From Bacteroidota bacterium (lineage in GTDB: Bacteria; Bacteroidota; Ignavibacteria; OLB7): a stretch of DNA of 64,000 nt. The notes below the pieces were generated by a model. It saw only the letters and a list, made by a program, of their open reading frames with translations. It was not told the DNA's origin and ran no database searches. The stretch is from positions 1 to 64,000 of the forward strand of contig JAFDZV010000027.1 of the NCBI GenBank assembly GCA_018266795.1. The letters are read 5' to 3'. Shown here piece by piece: positions 36,577-45,960 of this stretch. The position numbers were made by a program, and so were the translations under genes. Position 1 is the stretch's first letter. Every line of letters starts with the position of its first letter.

Positions 36577-39228
36577 ATGAAGTCCAGACACTACCTGCTC
36601 CTTTCGTTGATGATTGCCGGTGCCCTGGTGCTGGTTGCCGCCCGGCCCTACATGCCGAAGCGTCCCGGCGGCGCACCGCCGTTGCCGCTGCCGCACACCA
36701 TGTCATCGCCGGAGTACCAGAAACTCCTGTATCCCTTCCTTGCCAAACGTGAGTACATGCGGCTGAAGTGGCCGCGCGACAAGCATGTGCGCGACACCGG
36801 CCCGTTCATCGACGGCAGATACTATGGTACGCACAACGCCGTCCGGGTGTGGTATTCGCCGGAGGTTGTCACGTGGCTGGAAGGGGATCGCAAGGGGCGC
36901 ATACCGGACGGCGCGATGATCATCAAGGAGATGTATGCACCGCCTGCCGCGCGATACGATTCAACGACGGGGGCCGCGCTGGACTCGCTCGTCTCCGGCT
37001 GGGCCGTGATGGTGCGCGACAGCATCGGTAGCAAGGATGGGTGGTACTGGAGCTACTACGGGCCGGGCCTGGCCCCGGACAATCCGGCGGCCTACCCGTT
37101 CAGTTATCCCAACTCGGACTTCGGTGAATACTGTGTGCGATGCCATGCCTCCGCCGCGAGCGAGTTCACCTTCTCGGAGCTGCACAACATCGCCGGCCAT
37201 CCGGGCGATCCGCTTACGTTCCGGGTGGACAACACATGGCGGCCGGGCTACAAGAAGCTGATGGCGCTCGGGCACAGCCACGAGGTGATGGCGGCTCTGC
37301 ACGCTCCCTTGGCCGTGCCGGCGCACGAGCAGCAGGGAGATGCGGTTGCGTTCGACCATCTCTACTCTTCCATCAAGCCGGTTCCCGCGAACTCCGTTCA
37401 GCGCATCCCGCCGGTGACGTACGACCATGTCTTTGCCGGCCCGGCCGGCCCGGGGCAGTTCCTCACCAGCGATCAGTGCCTCTCCTGCCACGACGGACAG
37501 CCGTTGAACCTTGGGCCGAACATGTACATCCCGATCAACGACACGACGGGGATCAACCTCTCACCGTATGGTGAATGGAACTGGTCCATGATGGGGCTGG
37601 CAGGTCGCGATCCGATATTCTTCGCGCAGCTGGAGAGCGAGATGAAGCTTCAGCCGAGGCATGCGGACTCCATTCAGAATCTCTGCTTCCGCTGCCATGG
37701 CGTGATGGGCGATCGCGAGATCGCGATCGAGCATCCGGGGACGCTCTTCAATCGCGACATGGTGCAGATCACCGACCCTCACAACGCGTACTATCGATAT
37801 GGAGCGCTTGCACGCGACGGCATCTCCTGTACGGTGTGCCATCAGATCGTGGACGACAAGCTCCCGCTGGATTCGATCTTCACCGGGCAGTTCCATGTCT
37901 CCACCCCCGGCGAGTTCGAGCCCGGCGTGAGCAATATCTACGGTCCGTTCGACAACCCTGCGGCCCTGGCCATGCACACGTCGCTCGGGATGAAGCCGGT
38001 GCAGAGCAACTACATTCTTTCGTCGCGGCTCTGCGGCAGCTGTCACACGGTGTATCTGCCGGTGTACGATTCCGCCGGCCGCCATCTCTCCAACGTCTTC
38101 GAGCAGTCCACGTATCTCGAGTGGCAGAACAGCGACTATCAGGACGAGTTCAAGCCGACCGGCAGGACGCCGAGAAGCTGCCAGAGCTGCCATATGCCGA
38201 CGCGGTTCCCGGACAATGCCGCGGGGAGCCAGCTCGCCTTCCAGATCGCGAACATCCAGGACCAGACCTATCCGCAGGCGGACAACCGCGCGCCGCTGGA
38301 CTCCATCACAGTTCCGCTCCGCGCGAACGTTGCCCGGCATACGTTGCTCGGCGTAAACCAGTGGGGTCTGGAGATGTTCAGGCAGTTCGACGACATCCTG
38401 GGCGTGCGCAAGGCGGACTACATGACCAGCTCGACCAACGGGCTGCCCTTTGCTATTGCCGCCGGCGATTCGATTGCGAAGACGCAGAGCGCCCGCGTGA
38501 CGATCAAGAGCGTGAAGCGGAAGGGGAACACGTTGGAGGCAACGGTACAGGTGGAGAACCTTGCCGGACATCGCCTTCCCTCCGGGGTCGGGTTCCGCCG
38601 TGCGTTCCTGGAGTGCAGCGTGAGCGACGCATCGGGCAGAGTGGTGTGGGCCTCCGGCCGCACGAACAATCTCGGCGTGATTGTTGACGAGAAGGGAAAC
38701 CCGTTGCCGTCCGAGTTCCACGAGAGGGACCCGAAGACCGGCGCACAGCAGTATCAGCCTCACTATCGGGTGATCAACCGGCAGGATCAGGCGCAGATCT
38801 TCGAGGAGCTGGCCAGGAATCCGCAGGGACGTTTCACGACGAGCTTTCTCGCGATCGACCGTGTGGTGAAGGACAATCGCCTGCTGCCGCATGGATGGAG
38901 CAGCAAGGGGCCGGCCGGCTTTCTCTATCCGGAGGCCACGAGCCCGCATGGGAATGTGGTGGACGACCCTCAGTTCATGAACGGAACGGGCACGGATGTG
39001 ATCACCTACGCGATCGATCTCCCCTCGATACCGGAGGGAGGATGGGTGACGGCGACGATGTACTATCAGGCCATTCCGCCATCGTATCTGATGGACAGGT
39101 TCACAATCGTTCCGGATGGAAAGGCCACGCAGCGGCTCTACTTCATTGCGAGCAATCTGGTGATGGCCGGTACCAATATCCAGAACTGGAAGCTGCGTCT
39201 GGCACAGGATCGCTCGAAGATCTCATAG
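36577..39228 (+). CDS. exported multihaem cytochrome c with P460-like N-terminal domain
   Basis: About 883 residues. The ATG follows GAGGGAA closely and opens a signal peptide (LLLSLMIAGALVLVAARP). Residues about 85-200 resemble a cytochrome P460 domain: IPDGAMIIKEMY, then WAVMVRDSIG with DGWYWSYYGP, ending at haem site CVRCH (186-190). Five more CxxCH sites follow: 301-305, 370-374, 418-422, 486-490 and 535-539. The C-terminal 300 residues are beta-rich without haem sites. Electron transfer or oxidation of a small nitrogen or sulfur compound is inferred; the substrate is unknown. Confidence 0.85.
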   Translation: MKSRHYLLLSLMIAGALVLVAARPYMPKRPGGAPPLPLPHTMSSPEYQKLLYPFLAKREYMRLKWPRDKHVRDTGPFIDGRYYGTHNAVRVWYSPEVVTWLEGDRKGRIPDGAMIIKEMYAPPAARYDSTTGAALDSLVSGWAVMVRDSIGSKDGWYWSYYGPGLAPDNPAAYPFSYPNSDFGEYCVRCHASAASEFTFSELHNIAGHPGDPLTFRVDNTWRPGYKKLMALGHSHEVMAALHAPLAVPAHEQQGDAVAFDHLYSSIKPVPANSVQRIPPVTYDHVFAGPAGPGQFLTSDQCLSCHDGQPLNLGPNMYIPINDTTGINLSPYGEWNWSMMGLAGRDPIFFAQLESEMKLQPRHADSIQNLCFRCHGVMGDREIAIEHPGTLFNRDMVQITDPHNAYYRYGALARDGISCTVCHQIVDDKLPLDSIFTGQFHVSTPGEFEPGVSNIYGPFDNPAALAMHTSLGMKPVQSNYILSSRLCGSCHTVYLPVYDSAGRHLSNVFEQSTYLEWQNSDYQDEFKPTGRTPRSCQSCHMPTRFPDNAAGSQLAFQIANIQDQTYPQADNRAPLDSITVPLRANVARHTLLGVNQWGLEMFRQFDDILGVRKADYMTSSTNGLPFAIAAGDSIAKTQSARVTIKSVKRKGNTLEATVQVENLAGHRLPSGVGFRRAFLECSVSDASGRVVWASGRTNNLGVIVDEKGNPLPSEFHERDPKTGAQQYQPHYRVINRQDQAQIFEELARNPQGRFTTSFLAIDRVVKDNRLLPHGWSSKGPAGFLYPEATSPHGNVVDDPQFMNGTGTDVITYAIDLPSIPEGGWVTATMYYQAIPPSYLMDRFTIVPDGKATQRLYFIASNLVMAGTNIQNWKLRLAQDRSKIS

Positions 39229-39440
39229 GCGGCGGTTGAACCGCGGCGAGGCCTGAAGATATCGGCCGGCCGCGGCCCTTCCAACGAGGGAGCCGCCTGC
39301 ACGGGGTTGCATGCTCCTGGTACTTCGTGATATACTTGTTGTTCATGGCTCCCATCGAAGCCGGCATGCCCCATCTCAGGGAGCGCCGCGCGGCATTCAA
39401 CGCGGGAGCATCGGTCCATTACTGAGAGAGAGGAGAGAAT

Positions 39441-40166
39441 ATGACACAGGCTTGCACCAGGGTGCTTGCTGCCATGGCCCTTTGCATCGTTGCGGGGGTA
39501 CTGAACACCGGGCGCCTGCCGGCGCAGGGGCGCTGCGCTCCGGGCAACGGACCCGAGCTGACACCGCAGACGGCGTTGGACTCGCTTATCGTAGGAAACG
39601 TTCGCTTCGTGCGCGACTCCATGCTGCACCGGAGCATGAAGTGCGCGCGCGACTCCACGGCGCTGAAGCAGCGGCCGTTCGCGGCCGTTCTCACCTGCGT
39701 GGACTCGCGAACGCCGCCGGAGTATCTGTTCGATCGCGGTCTGGGTGAGGTCTTCACGGCCCGCGTTGCAGGGAATGTTCTGAACGGCGATGTGCTTGGC
39801 AGCCTGGAATTTGCGGTTGCCAGCGGCGCGAAGGTTGTGGTCGTGATGGGGCACTCGAACTGCGGCGCCGTGAACGCGGCGATCGATCACAACTATTCCT
39901 TTCTGAACCTGACCGATCTGCTGGTGAAGATGGAGCCCGCGATCCAGGCGGTGGACAGCACGCTGAAGCCCCGTTCATCGCTCAATCCCGCCTATGTGAA
40001 GGCGGTCACGTATGCGAATATTCTGATCGCCATGGATCAGATACCGAAGCGCAGCCCCTATCTGAAGGCGATGCTCGACGCCGGCCGTGTTCGGTTGCTG
40101 GGAAGCGTATACGATGTGGACACCGGGCTGGTGCACTTCAACTGGGAGTACAAGCCGCAGAAGTAA
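39441..40166 (+). CDS. exported beta-class carbonic anhydrase
   Basis: Interconverts CO2 and bicarbonate. About 241 residues with an N-terminal signal-like segment (VLAAMALCIVAGVLNTG then LPAQ), unusual for a beta class enzyme, so it probably acts in the periplasm. Zinc ligands are Cys86 in CVDSR, His138 and Cys141 in GHSNC; Asp88 and Arg90 form the catalytic dyad. GNVLNGDVLGSLEFAV is typical. The ATG follows GAGAGGAGAG. It lies 212 bases after the multihaem cytochrome. Confidence 0.93.
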   Translation: MTQACTRVLAAMALCIVAGVLNTGRLPAQGRCAPGNGPELTPQTALDSLIVGNVRFVRDSMLHRSMKCARDSTALKQRPFAAVLTCVDSRTPPEYLFDRGLGEVFTARVAGNVLNGDVLGSLEFAVASGAKVVVVMGHSNCGAVNAAIDHNYSFLNLTDLLVKMEPAIQAVDSTLKPRSSLNPAYVKAVTYANILIAMDQIPKRSPYLKAMLDAGRVRLLGSVYDVDTGLVHFNWEYKPQK

Positions 40167-40196
40167 GAGTTCCGAACAACACGGCCTCGAACACCA

Positions 40197-40325
40197 TCAG
40201 CGGCCTGTGGCAACCAGGCGTCCGGTTCTTTGTACGCTCGCCTGCGGCTCGCTGTGGTCCTTGGTCGGTTGCAGGAACAGACCGAACGGAAGAGAACGAC
40301 CCCCTGCCGGTTTCCGATGCCGTTT
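40197..40325 (+). repeat. dispersed intergenic repeat, copy C
   Basis: Opens TCAGCGGCCTGT exactly as copy B, then GGTTCTTTGTACGCTCGCC as in copy D, then GTTGCAGGAACAGACCGAAC. It begins 30 bases after the carbonic anhydrase stop. A segment at 40517-40536, CGGGTTTTGGCGGGAACTGT, matches the far end of copy B, as if this copy had been split. Confidence 0.75.
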
Positions 40326-40897
40326 TCCGACGTGCATCGCGGTGGTGATGGGAACTCCAGGACACTGTCCGTTGCGGGTGTGCGATCGTTCGGCCCTGCG
40401 ATGGCTCGCCGACCTGCGATGGTTCGATCCGGTGGCCTGCGTAACGGCGGGCGGAGCTGCGGATGTAAGGGTCTTGGCATTCGGTGCTGCAAGGCCTGCA
40501 GGCTCTGATGCGCATTCGGGTTTTGGCGGGAACTGTAACTCGTGGTGTCTTGGATCGGGCGCCTTGTCGTACTCCGATCCCATTTTGCAAATTTGCCGAA
40601 CGCATTCTCGCGACCATGCCTGTCATGCCGAAACGCGTGTGAACGGAGGTGGATGGAAGGCTGGGGCGCGGAACGGATGCGACAGAATTCAGGACAATGC
40701 CGTCGGCCCCACTTAGGCTGACGCGAGGCCGGCTGGGAGCGAGAGCGCAACGCGCGACTCCTGGTCGGCCTCCTCGTTTTCCGGCCGGCCGAAAGCGGGC
40801 GGCCGTCGCGTAAACGATGCGCCGGAAATCGTTAACATGCTGCCCGGTTCCCGCCTGCATCGGGATGATCCATGGACACTTCCTTCGGGCACTCGCT
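40326..40897. other. intergenic region with repeat fragments
   Basis: About 570 bases without a supported gene. It holds the displaced repeat fragment at 40517-40536 and a GTCATGCCGAAACGC mini-repeat-like sequence near 40622. No clear terminator or promoter was found. Confidence 0.45.
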
Positions 40898-42844
40898 ATG
40901 ATCAAGCGCTACGTACTGCCAATCCTCTTCATGCTTCTTTTCGTTGCCGGTGCTCGCGCACAGGACACCACCTGGTTCAGCGACGCCACCGCAAAGGCCG
41001 GTCTTGCCGGTGCGAAGGGCTTTCGCATCAACATCGTCGACATCGACAACGACGACTATCCGGATCTCCTTCTGGAGAACGGACTGTCGACGCGCGAGAA
41101 GCTGACGAAGATCTATCTGAACAGACAGAACCCCGCATCCACCAACCCGAGGGACAGGATCTTCGTCGATGTAACGGACTCCTCCGGGATTTTCGCCAAT
41201 CCCGACGGCGACACCAGCCGTGTGATCGACATCGCCACAATGGCCGATGTGAACAACGACGGGAATGTGGACCTGGTAACCGGAACCTACTTCGATCGTC
41301 TGGAGAACTTCGCCTTCCCGAACGATCGCTGCGAGGTGATGCTTGGCGACGGCGCTGGGCACTTCACGCTGGTGCCGCACAACGGGCTTCACGAGCTCGG
41401 GCTCATCAACACGGCCGGCTTCACGTTCCTGGACTACAATCTCGACGGCAAGCTCGACCTGTACGTGACAACCTGGTTCGCGGACAAGACCAACGATATC
41501 TACGCCATCAACTATCTGATGCGGGGCAACGGCGACGGCACGTTCACCGACGAGACGGAGAAGGCGGGAATGGGGGATGAGGACTGGCCGGAGTACGGCG
41601 CCAGTTCCACGGACTGGAACAACGACGGCCTTCCGGACATCTTCACTTCCGCATACTGCCGCAACGGCGGCAACCTCTGGCGCAACAACGGCGACGGAAC
41701 GTTTACGGACATGGCGCAGGCCATGAACTACAGCTCGCAGCACACCACCGGTGACGTGGATGCCAGCGGGCCCCGGGCCCTTTGCCAGTGGGCCGCGCAG
41801 CCTGCCGACTACGACAACGACGGCGACATGGACATTGCCCAGGTGCTGGTGCATGGCGGCCTCGATGCGGGCGAGGGGAGAACCAGCATTGCGGTGAACA
41901 AGGGAGCGGGGAGCGGCTTTGCGTTCGACTGGGATCCGACGCGCCTTCCCCGCGAGGTGCCGCGTTCGGCGCATCTGGGCGATCAGGATGGATGGTGGTT
42001 CGATATGGACAACGATGGCCTTCAGGATTTCACCGTGGCACAGTGCGTGTATCTTCCCGAGACCGATCGCTCCTATCTCTGGCGGCAGAACCCGGACCAT
42101 ACCTTCGGCGAGGTGACGAAGAAGGTCGGGCTTCTCTGGCTGAAGGAGACGCACAACATGCGGCCGTTCGACTACGATCTGGATGGCGATGAGGATCTGC
42201 TCGTGGAGCTCTGGCGCAAGAACGGTGTGGTGGTGAGCGATATCGCTCTGGTGGAGAATCATATCGGTGAGAGGAACAACTGGTGCGCCGTGAAGCTGGT
42301 GGCGCCGTCCGGTGTGAACCGCAACGCGATCGGCGCGCGCATCATGGTGTACAGCGGAGGGGTAACGCAGATCCGGGAGGTGCAGGCCGGGCAGGGGCAC
42401 TTCGGCGCACAGGCTCCACTCATCAAGAGCTTCGGCCTGGCGAAGAACGCTGCCATCGATTCCATCGTGGTGCTCTGGCCTTCGCGGCCGCGCAGAAGCA
42501 CCGCCGTGACGCATCCGCCAATCAATGCGCTCCTTGCCATCGGTGCCGACGGCCTGATCCCATCCAGCGTGCCGGGTACTGCTGCGGCAGCCGGCTTTGC
42601 GGTGACGCCGAATCCCGCGAGCGATCGTCTGCGCGTTTCGCTGCCGGCGGCGTGGCCCGGCGGCGTGGTTGAGCTGTACGATGCCCTCGGCACGCGCCTG
42701 CAGCGGATCGATGCCGGGCGCGGCATTGCGGAGCTTGGCATCGATATCTCAGGGGCCGCGGCCGGCTACTACGTGGTGCGCGCCGTTCCCGCGGATGCCG
42801 GCGGTGAGATGCGCACCATGGAGCAGGGAGTGGTGAAGCGATGA
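40898..42844 (+). CDS. FG-GAP/ASPIC-UnbV repeat protein secreted by T9SS
   Basis: About 648 residues. Signal peptide ends at VAGARAQ. The body is a beta-propeller of VCBS/FG-GAP repeats with many calcium-type DxDxDG loops (VDIDNDDYPDLLL, ADVNNDGNVDLV, DYNLDGKLDLYV, DYDNDGDMDIAQV and DYDLDGDEDLLV). An ASPIC/UnbV domain follows (WCAVKLVAPSGVNRNAIGAR). The C-terminus is a T9SS sorting domain (VTPNPASDRLRVSL to AAGYYVVRA, ending VVKR). Probably a surface-exposed carbohydrate- or protein-binding propeller. Its stop overlaps the next start. Confidence 0.9.
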   Translation: MIKRYVLPILFMLLFVAGARAQDTTWFSDATAKAGLAGAKGFRINIVDIDNDDYPDLLLENGLSTREKLTKIYLNRQNPASTNPRDRIFVDVTDSSGIFANPDGDTSRVIDIATMADVNNDGNVDLVTGTYFDRLENFAFPNDRCEVMLGDGAGHFTLVPHNGLHELGLINTAGFTFLDYNLDGKLDLYVTTWFADKTNDIYAINYLMRGNGDGTFTDETEKAGMGDEDWPEYGASSTDWNNDGLPDIFTSAYCRNGGNLWRNNGDGTFTDMAQAMNYSSQHTTGDVDASGPRALCQWAAQPADYDNDGDMDIAQVLVHGGLDAGEGRTSIAVNKGAGSGFAFDWDPTRLPREVPRSAHLGDQDGWWFDMDNDGLQDFTVAQCVYLPETDRSYLWRQNPDHTFGEVTKKVGLLWLKETHNMRPFDYDLDGDEDLLVELWRKNGVVVSDIALVENHIGERNNWCAVKLVAPSGVNRNAIGARIMVYSGGVTQIREVQAGQGHFGAQAPLIKSFGLAKNAAIDSIVVLWPSRPRRSTAVTHPPINALLAIGADGLIPSSVPGTAAAAGFAVTPNPASDRLRVSLPAAWPGGVVELYDALGTRLQRIDAGRGIAELGIDISGAAAGYYVVRAVPADAGGEMRTMEQGVVKR

Positions 42845-43332
42845 GGCATGCGCTGCGGGCTGCGGCGCTCGCCGCCTTGGCGATCTGTGCAGTCCGGACG
42901 GCATGTACCGCCCAGACGGATGCCTGGCGGCGTTATGTCAACGTGCGCTTCCGATTCGGCGTCTCCTACCCGGCCGGGGTGCTGGCGCCGCGCGGTGAAT
43001 CGGCGAACGGCGACGGGCAGGAGTTTGCCGCTGCCGACGGCGGCGCACGGATGCTGGCCTACGGCACGCGCAGCCTCACCGCCGCTGAGGGGAGCAGTCT
43101 GCGGGAAGGCTATGCCGATCATCTCAGGGAGCTCTCGCGCGTCACCTACAAGGTGTTGCGGCGCGACTGGTTCGTCATCTCCGGCATGCACGAGGGGAAG
43201 ATCCGCTACGAGAAGGTGATGGTGAAGGATGGTGTCTTCAAGGTGCTGCTGATCGAATACGATCCCGACCGGCGCAGCAGGTACGATCCCATCGTTGCGC
43301 ATATCTCCAAGACGTTCGCCAGCACACGTTGA
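42841..43332 (+). CDS. small exported protein of unknown function
   Basis: About 163 residues. A signal peptide (ALRAAALAALAICAVRTAC) precedes a mature region with alternating strands: FRFGVSYPAGVLAPRGESANG, ARMLAYGTRSL, GKIRYEKVMVKDGVFKVLLIEYD, and a closing helix VAHISKTFASTR. The pattern resembles small periplasmic PsbP/DUF-type domains, but no family is claimed. It overlaps the preceding propeller gene by four bases and is probably co-translated with it. Confidence 0.75.
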   Translation: MRHALRAAALAALAICAVRTACTAQTDAWRRYVNVRFRFGVSYPAGVLAPRGESANGDGQEFAAADGGARMLAYGTRSLTAAEGSSLREGYADHLRELSRVTYKVLRRDWFVISGMHEGKIRYEKVMVKDGVFKVLLIEYDPDRRSRYDPIVAHISKTFASTR

Positions 43333-43455
43333 AGTACGTCGTGATTTGTTCCCGCTCTGTTTTCGGTACGCGAACGGGCGGCGTTCTGCGTCTTCATCAC
43401 ACCTTCCATTCCAGACTGAACCGCGCCGCCAGCCGAGGGCGGCAACGATCCGATC

Positions 43456-45891
43456 ATGAAGCCGATCCTCCTGGCGTTGCTGTTCCTTCCGGTGCTTGCC
43501 GCTGCGGCAACGGCGCAGGATGCTGCGCGCACGGTAGTGACCGGCGTTGTGACGGACTCCGCCGGCGGTGCCCCGCTTCGGTTCGTGACTGTTCGTGCGC
43601 TTGGTACCACCGTTGGCGGCATGACCAACTCCGCCGGGCGCTTCGCCATCCGCCTGCCGCGCGGCGAGCATACGCTGGAGTTCTCGCTGGTTGGCTATGC
43701 AACCGTTCGCTGCGATCTGTCGGCTCGCGGCGACACGGTTCGGTTCGACCTGGAGCTGCGGCCTGCGGCGGTGCGCGGCGCGGAGGTGGTGGTCTCGGCT
43801 GAAGATCCCGGCGTGAAGCTGATGCGGCGCGTGCTTGCACGCAAGGCGGCGCAGCGCGACTCGCTGAGAACGTACTCCTACATGCTCTATACCAAGTTCG
43901 TTGCCGCCACGGACACGCTTACGGCCGGGCGCACCGATGCGCCTCGTGATACCACCATCGTCTCCATCTTCGAATCGTACTCCAGGGGATACTTCCGCAG
44001 ACCCGCCGACTACTTCAACGAGATCGTGCAGCGGCGGCAGAGCGCGAATGTGCCGCCGCAATCCAACTTCGTGGCGTTCGGCACCAACCTGAATGCGTAC
44101 GATGACGTTGTCACGATCCTCGGCGAGGAGATCGCCACACCGTTTCATCCCGATGCGTTGGACTACTACGACTTCGTGCTGGAGCGAACAACCGATGCCG
44201 CCGGCACCGCCCGGATTGCCCGCGTACGTGTGGAGCCGAAGGGGACTGCCCGCAGACTCTTTACCGGCTGGGTGAACATCGACATGGATCGTCTGGTGCC
44301 GGTCTCCGTGGAGCTTGCGCCGAATCGTGCCGTGCGACTCCCGTTCGATGCGGCGTTGAGCTACGACCAGAGGTTCGAGGAGATCGGCGGCCGCTTCGTT
44401 GTGCCCACGGGGATGCGGATCTACAGCTCGCTCCGCGCCGAGCTTCTGTGGTTGATCGCGCCGCGTCTGGATGTGACGATCGAAACCGTAGCCTACGACT
44501 ACCACTGCAACATCCCGCTCGATGACGGTCTCTTCGACCAGCGGCGTGTGGAGGTGAGCCCGGAGGCGGAACGGTTCGATTCAACATACTGGTTCGACAA
44601 GGCCGTGCTTCCGCTGCGACCGATCGAGGCGGAGGCGTACGATGCCATCCAGCGGGCCCGCGACAATCCCGATTCGGTGAACGGCACCAGCCTGATCGGC
44701 CAGTTCTTCACGGACCTGACGCGGCAGGTTGCACGCTTCAACCGCAGGCCGTTCACGGGTCTGGATGATATCGCCCGCTACAACCGCGTGAACGGTGTCT
44801 ATCTGGGCCTGGGGCTGCGTGATGATGTTCTTCCCTGGCTGGAGGGCTCGCTTCTGGGTGGTTATGGATTTGCGGACCGGCACGGATACGGTCTGGCAGG
44901 ATTGAAGGCCTACCTGGACGCGGACAAGCGTGTAAGCCTGGGAGGCACTGCCTACCGCATGCTTGCCCGGCGCGACAACCCGTACGTGGTGGGGACGGGA
45001 GCGATCACCGCGCTGGCGCTTCTCACCGGAAGCGACTATGGCGATTACTACTACGCGAACGGCGGCGAGGCGGCGTTCCAGATCGGGTTCGGGCAGCTCC
45101 AGTTCATCCGGCGCGATCAGTTCGAACGTCCCTCGACGCTTCGCTTCTTCGTACGCCAGGAGCAGCAGAGGAGTGCCGGCGTACACGCCGACTTCTCTCT
45201 CTTCGGTGGTTCCGCTCCATTCCGCGACAATCCGCCGATCGTTCCCGGCACGATGCGTTCCTTCGGAATGGAGTTCAACTGGAACTACAATCCGCTGCGG
45301 CGCTTCTCCCGCTTCGGATTTCACGTTGCCGCGGAGTTCGCGGATCCGAAGTATCTGGGAGGGGACTTTCGGTTCGAGCAGTTCGAAGGGGCAATGCACC
45401 TTCGCATGAGCACGCTCCCGCTCTGGCGGCTGGATCTCCGCGCCAGCGGAGGATATTCGGTTGGCTCCGTTCCGGCGCAGAAGTTCTTCAGCCTCGAGTC
45501 GGCATTCTCCAACACGGCGAGCGAGGGGGTATTCCACTCGATGCATGTCAAGGAATTCTATGGCGATCGCTTCGCCGCACTTTCGCTGGAACACAATTTC
45601 GGCGAGGTGATTCCCGGCGTGTTGCGAATTCCGAACATCGCCTCCTTCGGGATCGAGTTCATCCTGCTGGCCAATATCGGATGGTCCGGATTCTCGCACG
45701 ATGCAGTGTTCGCCTCCGAGGGCTCCGGCCGCTACAGCCTTCCAAGCACTGATGCCACGCGCGATCGATTCTACTACGAGGCCGGGATCGGGCTGAATCG
45801 CGTGCTCCTGTTCTTTCGCGTGGATATCACCGGCCGCTTTTCCCAGGTTGAACGTCCACGTTTCTACTTCACGATAAGCGGTGGCCTGTAG
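43456..45891 (+). CDS. outer-membrane protein with CarboxypepD_reg-like and DUF5686 domains
   Basis: About 811 residues with a signal peptide ending near ATAQ. Residues about 27-105 form a carboxypeptidase-regulatory-like domain (TGVVTDSAGGAPLRFVTVRA then GHTLEFSLVGYATVRCDL-like strands). The rest matches the DUF5686 architecture: RVLARKAAQRDSLRTYSYML, then a conserved middle, and a C-terminal half of amphipathic strands ending RPRFYFTISGGL, typical of a beta-barrel. The last residues fit the C-terminal aromatic signal for barrel assembly. Common in Bacteroidota; role unknown. Confidence 0.85.
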   Translation: MKPILLALLFLPVLAAAATAQDAARTVVTGVVTDSAGGAPLRFVTVRALGTTVGGMTNSAGRFAIRLPRGEHTLEFSLVGYATVRCDLSARGDTVRFDLELRPAAVRGAEVVVSAEDPGVKLMRRVLARKAAQRDSLRTYSYMLYTKFVAATDTLTAGRTDAPRDTTIVSIFESYSRGYFRRPADYFNEIVQRRQSANVPPQSNFVAFGTNLNAYDDVVTILGEEIATPFHPDALDYYDFVLERTTDAAGTARIARVRVEPKGTARRLFTGWVNIDMDRLVPVSVELAPNRAVRLPFDAALSYDQRFEEIGGRFVVPTGMRIYSSLRAELLWLIAPRLDVTIETVAYDYHCNIPLDDGLFDQRRVEVSPEAERFDSTYWFDKAVLPLRPIEAEAYDAIQRARDNPDSVNGTSLIGQFFTDLTRQVARFNRRPFTGLDDIARYNRVNGVYLGLGLRDDVLPWLEGSLLGGYGFADRHGYGLAGLKAYLDADKRVSLGGTAYRMLARRDNPYVVGTGAITALALLTGSDYGDYYYANGGEAAFQIGFGQLQFIRRDQFERPSTLRFFVRQEQQRSAGVHADFSLFGGSAPFRDNPPIVPGTMRSFGMEFNWNYNPLRRFSRFGFHVAAEFADPKYLGGDFRFEQFEGAMHLRMSTLPLWRLDLRASGGYSVGSVPAQKFFSLESAFSNTASEGVFHSMHVKEFYGDRFAALSLEHNFGEVIPGVLRIPNIASFGIEFILLANIGWSGFSHDAVFASEGSGRYSLPSTDATRDRFYYEAGIGLNRVLLFFRVDITGRFSQVERPRFYFTISGGL

Positions 45892-45960
45892 TGTCGTTGC
45901 TGCTCATCAACTCCGTGGGCACACCACAAACCCAACCGCACGAACCCGGACGTGCGCCGG

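Noticed and set aside
42769-44505. Minus-strand open frame of 578 codons across three plus-strand genes
   Set aside because: No family motif, and it crosses real gene boundaries.
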